Source: Apostichopus japonicus (Eukaryota > Echinodermata > Holothuroidea > Aspidochirotida > Stichopodidae). From it: a stretch of DNA of 64,000 bases. The translations under genes and the position numbers were made by a program. The notes under the pieces were generated by a model, which worked only from the letters and a program-made list of their open reading frames with translations, did not search any database and had not been told where the DNA came from. How positions within the stretch are numbered: the first letter of the stretch is position 1; each line of letters begins with the position of its first letter. Below are positions 59,090-64,000 of the stretch, one piece after another. The stretch is taken from contig NC_092578.1 of NCBI RefSeq assembly GCF_037975245.1, forward strand, positions 7,281,501 to 7,345,500, read 5' to 3'.

Positions 59090-59790
59090 CCAATAAACTG
59101 GCTCATTAGGAAATTTCTCGGGGTCCCCATACTGATATCAATTTCAAAATGTGTATGAGGCAAAAGCCAATTTCAGGGACATCAAATATCATATGTTAAC
59201 GGTCCCAGATTTATGAGACGCAAAAAGGGCTTCTGAAAAGTCAATTTTGGGGTCCTCAATTATGCCAATCTTTATGGCCCCATAACGTCAAAGATAGGTT
59301 CTACTTAAGCCATATTTGAGGGGCTTGAAAGGCCGGTTTTGCTATTGATACCAGTCAGTTTAGGGGCCTTGAAAAAGCCAACCTTTTGGGCCCAAATAGT
59401 CTTAGCCACTTCATAAGCTAATTTTTGGAACCCCAGCAGTTCAATTTTAGGGAGCTTACCTTGGGATTCCCCAAAAGCCGACATTGCCTAAAAGCCAATA
59501 TGGTCAAGGGTGCGACACTCTCCCCCCCCTCCACACCTTTACATGCAAATGAGCAGTCACTCTGCAAAAACAAAGGTGAAAATGAGGGATGACATTTTTC
59601 TTATGTTGGCGGTACTAATGCTAGACTGGTCAATCTTAAGGCCCTAGGCTCCCAAAACCAATCCTAGCAGCATCAAGATAGGACTCCCAAAGGCCAATAA
59701 ATTCCCCAAAATATAGGGGCTCCCAATTAAGACTCTCCAAAAGCCAGCTGGTGCCCAAAAAGCAAACTCGAATAGCCCCAAAAGTTACTG
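59090..59790 (+). repeat. Degenerate short-period minisatellite
   Basis: Repeating theme (C/T)CCCAAAAGCCAA(T/C)(T/A)TT...GGGG(C/T)(C/T)(C/T)T at roughly 35-45-bp spacing, heavily diverged. Examples are AAAAAGCCAACCTTTTGGGC, CCAAAAGCCGACATTG and CCAAAAGCCAGCTGG. Confidence 0.6.
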
Positions 59791-60399
59791 AGCCTGTTAA
59801 CCCAGTCGAACGCTGCCCTGTAGTAGGTATTTCCCTGCTTTGTTAGTGCGCTCCCATTTTTGCTCAATCGGCCTGCCAAAAATATCAGTACTCAGCAGGT
59901 TCGTCGGACTGTCGTGCACTGCACGTTTTCACACTGGCTGCGTAACCTACCAAATTTATGCTAAGCCACTGAACTTAATCTTTATTGTGTACGTGGACGT
60001 TGTCATCAGAAACAGTCGATAATGGGTAAGATGTATTTTGTAATTGTGCTTGTATTATAAGTCTTGGTATCCAAGATGACCAAATTATATGTATTATTTA
60101 GTGATCCCAATGTAACGTTACCGCCAGTGCGGTCATTGTAAATTAGCCTAGCGTTATGTTGTTGGAAAGTAGCGTGATTCGTAACAGTTTAAATGATAAT
60201 CTACTAAGTCATATATGTCCTTTAATTCTATCAAACACACACACGATCGTTCATATTATGTTCACGATATTTCAGGGTTTCATGAGTGGGAATATTCCAG
60301 TAGAAATTGTGTGTTTTATCGATGGCTTATGCACCGTGAGAGCTGCGGTTAATTATTATAGGATATTTATACACATGGTCTTTGCTAAGACAGGGGTAA

Positions 60400-61118
60400 C
60401 GCTGGTTGTAATGGTGATATGAATATTCATGAGCTATGTGGATTCAGTGGTTGTAAAGGTCCAGTGACCTTCTGGAGACTTTGAGATAGCCTTTATTGTG
60501 TTATAAACAACACAGATTTGTTTAGTTTGTTATTATTGTGTTTTACTGCAAGTTGTATTGCAAGATGTACTAATGAAAAGATGTAATTGTTGTCATGTTT
60601 ATATTACAGGGTTGAAGTCGAGAAAGTTGATGTCTTAAGAGAATGTACGATTTGTGAGGCCTAGAGCGGTCATATTCACGTGAGCACTGTTGTATTTTAT
60701 ATATAGGTTTCTTATAACGTAGCACTGTATTTGTGTATCGCTGTGAATCAGTCTATTGTAAAGTCTTATATTTGCATTCATGCTAATGGTCACAACCGGC
60801 AGGTTGAGATATTGTGGTCAGAAGACGATTGTTACATATTCCCATATTCGTACCGTGTTTCTCTTCATCAACCCAATTTCAGTGTCATCATATATAATGT
60901 TTGATATCGTGTTACGGTGTAGATTTATCAATTAAGTATGTTTTTTGTTATTTCCTTGATTCTTATGTAGTCACCGAACAACGAATGTACAACTTGAAGA
61001 AAGTAAGACACAGTTAGAACCAAATAAAGAGTTAAACTGATGGTCATCTAAGCAATTGTCATTCTTCGTGTTTGTGTGACGTGACCGTAGAGATCGTAGA
61101 GCGCCCTCTACACCAAAC
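60400..61118 (+). repeat. Probable 5' LTR of the BEL/Pao element
   Basis: Sits directly upstream of the primer-binding-site candidate and gag, and has the expected size range. It ends CCCTCTACACCAAAC. The left limit is a guess because the 3' LTR is outside the window. Confidence 0.35.
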
Positions 61119-61136
61119 TGGCTCCGAGCCCAAGAG
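61119..61136 (+). promoter_or_regulatory. Candidate tRNA primer-binding site
   Basis: TGGCTCCGAGCCCAAGAG starts with TGG (complement of the tRNA CCA end) and lies 63 bp before the gag start, as expected for an LTR retrotransposon. The tRNA is not identified. Confidence 0.5.
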
Positions 61137-61198
61137 CAGTTACAGTGAGTGAATACATCGACTAGAAGTGATTACAAGACCAATCAGAAACCAGCACC

Positions 61199-62836
61199 AT
61201 GGAAACGAAAGGTTTGAGCAGGTGTCGAAGGAACTGCAAGGGGACCATGACTCGTGCAGTCAACTCTTTGAAGACAGCACTTGTTTACGATTCGGTGAAA
61301 TCTGAGACAATCGCTGATCTCTTCGAGAAGGTAACCTCTGCATTTGAGGCAGTAGAGTCAGCTCATTGCAGCTTGATTGAACAGATCGACGATGGTGAAG
61401 AATATGAGAAGGAAGAAAAGTGGATGGAAGAAGTCCAGTCTACCTTCTTAGAAGTGAGACTCTTGACAGAGAGTTTTCTGAGGGACAACTTGGATAAGCA
61501 GGTTGGTTCTACAGTAAAGGTTCGTGATGAAAACAAGGAGTCCAGTAAAACGACTGGATTAAGTGACAGTAATGAAAACAAACAGCCTCTTGAGGCAGCT
61601 CGTCAGCATAGTGGCGAGTCTGATGAAGCTAGTGAAGCCAGTAGTAATGTGGCTACAGCTAATAGATTAAGTGATTTCAATGAGATCAAACTAGCCTTGG
61701 AGCTACCCAAGGCTGAATATGCTAAGTTTAATGGTAACCCTATTGAATATTATTCATTCATGTCAAATTTTGAGGTTAACATAGAGTCAAAGCTTACTTC
61801 TAACCCTACTCGTCTGCAACATCTGAAGACAATGTGTACGAGTAAAGCACGGAGCTATATTGAGTGTTGTGATTTGCTTGGTGACAGTGGCTATGGCGAA
61901 GCTAAACGTATTTTGAAAATGCAGTTCGGCCAACCTCATATGATACTGAATAGTCTCATGCGCGAGCTTACTGACAGGCAACCCATTAGGCCAAATGATT
62001 CAGATTCATTGTGGGATTTGATTGCATCAATGAAGAAATGCCATGTAACCCTGACAAAGCTAGGTTATACAGGTGACCTCAACAGCACTTCTAATCTCCT
62101 GAAGGTACAGGACCTTTTACCCACACACCTACAATCTGCATGGGTAAACAATGCTCATGACATACTAACCAAAGAGAAAAGGGAACCAACATTCAATGAT
62201 TTGTTGGGCCTACTTGTCAGGCATGCTGAAGTATCATCCACAATGTTCGGTAAGTACCTAGCTCAATCAAGGTCCTCAAACAACAGGAAGAGACAAGGTC
62301 AAGGACATGTTAATGTGAGGTCCAACCATATTAGCAGCAAACCAATAAAATGTTTCATCTGTGATGGGGAACATAAAATCTACACATGTAAAGAGTTCCT
62401 AGCAGGTGAGTATGAACAGAGGGTAAATATGGTTATGTCCAAGAGACTATGTTTCAGGTGTTTGATGCCCGGACACATCGGTTCTAGATGTCAAAGGAAG
62501 TGGAGATGTGAATGTGGATCCGAGAAGCATCATAATATGCTTCACCCTCCTGCTGAAGAGGTAAAGGTAAGTTCAGGAGTCGTGTCTAGTGGTAATAAGG
62601 TCTACATGAGAATACTGCCAGTGACTGTAATGGCAAGAAATGGTGTGAAGGTGAACACATTAGCTCTGTTAGACCATGGCTCGGACACAAGCTTGTGCTC
62701 AGACAACCTGAAGAAGAAACTTGGCATCAAGGGTGAACGTAAAAGTACACCTCGTGTACGATCCATGGGAACATGGAAAAGGAAGGATGGCGGTTTAGGC
62801 TTACTGTGGAAGGTAAGAACGAGCATGAACCCATGA
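61199..62836 (+). CDS. BEL/Pao retrotransposon gag and protease
   Basis: A 545-codon frame with ATG in a strong context (CACCATGG). Residues 1-160 are charged and coiled-coil-like. About 163-350 form the DUF1759-type capsid region of BEL/Pao elements (KAEYAKFNGNPIEYYSFMSN, LLPTHLQSAWV). Two zinc knuckles follow: CFICDGEHKIYTC (about residue 382) and CFRCLMPGHIGSRC (about 418). The protease begins near residue 470, with LLDHGSDTSLCS at about 490 in place of the usual D-(T/S)-G-S core. The frame ends soon after, where reverse transcriptase coding continues in the -1 frame. The gag portion carries no internal stop, so the copy is fairly young. Confidence 0.9.
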   Translation: METKGLSRCRRNCKGTMTRAVNSLKTALVYDSVKSETIADLFEKVTSAFEAVESAHCSLIEQIDDGEEYEKEEKWMEEVQSTFLEVRLLTESFLRDNLDKQVGSTVKVRDENKESSKTTGLSDSNENKQPLEAARQHSGESDEASEASSNVATANRLSDFNEIKLALELPKAEYAKFNGNPIEYYSFMSNFEVNIESKLTSNPTRLQHLKTMCTSKARSYIECCDLLGDSGYGEAKRILKMQFGQPHMILNSLMRELTDRQPIRPNDSDSLWDLIASMKKCHVTLTKLGYTGDLNSTSNLLKVQDLLPTHLQSAWVNNAHDILTKEKREPTFNDLLGLLVRHAEVSSTMFGKYLAQSRSSNNRKRQGQGHVNVRSNHISSKPIKCFICDGEHKIYTCKEFLAGEYEQRVNMVMSKRLCFRCLMPGHIGSRCQRKWRCECGSEKHHNMLHPPAEEVKVSSGVVSSGNKVYMRILPVTVMARNGVKVNTLALLDHGSDTSLCSDNLKKKLGIKGERKSTPRVRSMGTWKRKDGGLGLLWKVRTSMNP

Positions 62837-64000
62837 ACGTTGAGTTCCTGACGGTGCCAAAGATTCCAGCCTCCGAGGAAGGTATTCCCACAATGGAGGA
62901 ATTGAGCAAGTGGGAACACTTGAGGCTGATACCGTGGGAAGACCATTGGGCCAAGGAGGTTGGTATCCTAATCGGTGCAGATTCTCCCCAAGCATTCTGG
63001 GTCTTGGAAGAAAAGAAAGGTAAGCCAAAGGACCCCTACGCCATAAGGACCCCACTTGGATGGTCCGTTATGGGACCTGGGGGAAAGGGCTGCAAGAATG
63101 GCTACTTCAACAGAATTCAGGTAAGTAACCAGCAGCTGCTTGACGAGGTGCAAAAGTCTTGGGCTATTGAGAATAGCGGCCTTTACGAAAGGCAAGACTC
63201 AGTTCAAGACTCTAGAGCTCGTAAGGTCATGGAGTCTACCATGAAGAAGACAGAAGATGGTCACTATGAAATGGGACTGCTATGGAAAAACGACAATCAT
63301 GACATGCCGTTGAATAAAGCAATGGCAGAGTCGAGATTAGAGTCTTTGAAAAGGCGATTATCTTCGAACAAAGACCTGCATGCTAAGTATACTGACGTCA
63401 TGGAAGGTTACATCAAGCAGGGGTATGCAGAACCAGTGGTAAACAAGGGCATCCCAGGTAATGTATGGTACCTACCCCACCACCCTGTTGAGAATCCCCA
63501 TAAGAATAAAGTTCGAGTTGTATACGATTGTGCAGCTCGGTTTGCTGGAACATCTCTGAATGATCAACTACTTAAGGGACCGGATCTTATGAATGATTTG
63601 CTTGGTGTCCTCCTTAGATTTAGGCAGGGAAGGGTAGCTATAGTCTCTGACATAGAGGCAATGTTCCACCAAGTCAAAATGATAGAACCAGATCGGGATG
63701 TTTTGAGATTCCTTTGGTGGGCAAATGGCGACATGAAAACATCGCCAAGGGAATACAGAATGTGTGTACACCTGTTTGGTGCCACTTCCTCCCCGTGCTG
63801 CGCAGGAAAGGCCCTGAAGCAGACAGCCGATGACAACGAGCTAACCAACAGAGACAAAGTGGGCAAACAGGCACTAGAGATCATGCGCGATGGATTTTAT
63901 GTCGATGACTGTTTAGGTTCAGTTCAGAGCGTGGAGGAGGCGATAAAGGTTTTACAGAGGCTCTCGACTATCCTCAAAGAAGGAGGATTCAGGCTCACCA
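62794..64000 (+). CDS. BEL/Pao pol (protease end and reverse transcriptase), partial
   Basis: Open to the right edge in the -1 frame relative to gag. After the end of the DUF1758-type region (EFLTVPKIPASEEGIPTMEE, KDPYAIRTPLGWSVMGP) comes the reverse transcriptase: NKVRVVYDCAARFAG, motif A SDIEAMFHQV, the MCVHLFGATSSPCCAGKAL block and catalytic motif C FYVDDC. The order and motifs are those of BEL/Pao. RNase H and integrase should lie beyond the window. BEL elements normally have one long gag-pol frame, so the shift near 62775-62794 looks like a one-base deletion or sequence error. Confidence 0.9.

Noticed and set aside
59840-60022. 60-codon plus-strand frame
   Set aside because: No conserved features or splice signals; expected by chance in this length of DNA.

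Overview
The window looks like nuclear DNA of a marine invertebrate deuterostome, most likely an echinoderm. The signs are an integrin alpha gene of the alpha4/alpha9 type, a BEL/Pao retrotransposon, an ISL2EU-like DNA transposon with THAP and P2X7-like domains, tRNA-derived SINEs and degenerate TGACCTTTGACCT-rich repeats. The species call is inference. Genes are split into short exons in large introns full of non-autonomous elements. I found no rRNA gene, no functional tRNA gene, no CRISPR array and no bacterial-style operon.

1-18.2 kb (minus strand): the 5' part of an integrin alpha gene. Exon 1 holds the signal peptide and start of propeller blade 1 (18240-17978). Exons 2 (10719-10589) and 3 (7352-7243) follow. 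Then come two alternative versions of exon 4, at 3307-3184 (4a) and 1553-1421 (4b). Splice phases join exactly. The two exon-4 versions share phase and are homologous, but cannot both be used without losing frame, so they read as a mutually exclusive pair that swaps one face of the ligand-binding beta-propeller. The gene continues off the left edge.

18.2-24.5 kb: transposon-rich DNA upstream of the integrin gene. Several hAT-like elements have intact 8-bp target duplications, and one is circularly permuted.

24.5-58.5 kb: a tandem segmental duplication, copy 1 at about 24.54-34.05 kb and copy 2 at about 34.57-58.53 kb. Each copy carries part of an unrecognised minus-strand gene whose large exon encodes acidic repeats with a YFQQATPVGSN-type core. 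Copy 2 keeps apparent 5' exons (a, b), the repeat exon (c) and a small exon (d). Copy 1 has lost a and b, has a frameshifted exon d with an altered donor, and keeps an open, longer exon c. Each copy can serve as a reference for insertions into the other: a TTAA-type MITE, a foldback element, SINEs, hAT elements, a 180-bp satellite with a conserved 14-bp box, and a 5.7-kb ISL2EU-like transposon.

58.5-64 kb: a degenerate minisatellite, then the 5' part of a BEL/Pao LTR retrotransposon on the plus strand. A primer-binding-site candidate, gag with zinc knuckles and protease are visible, then reverse transcriptase in a shifted frame running off the right edge.
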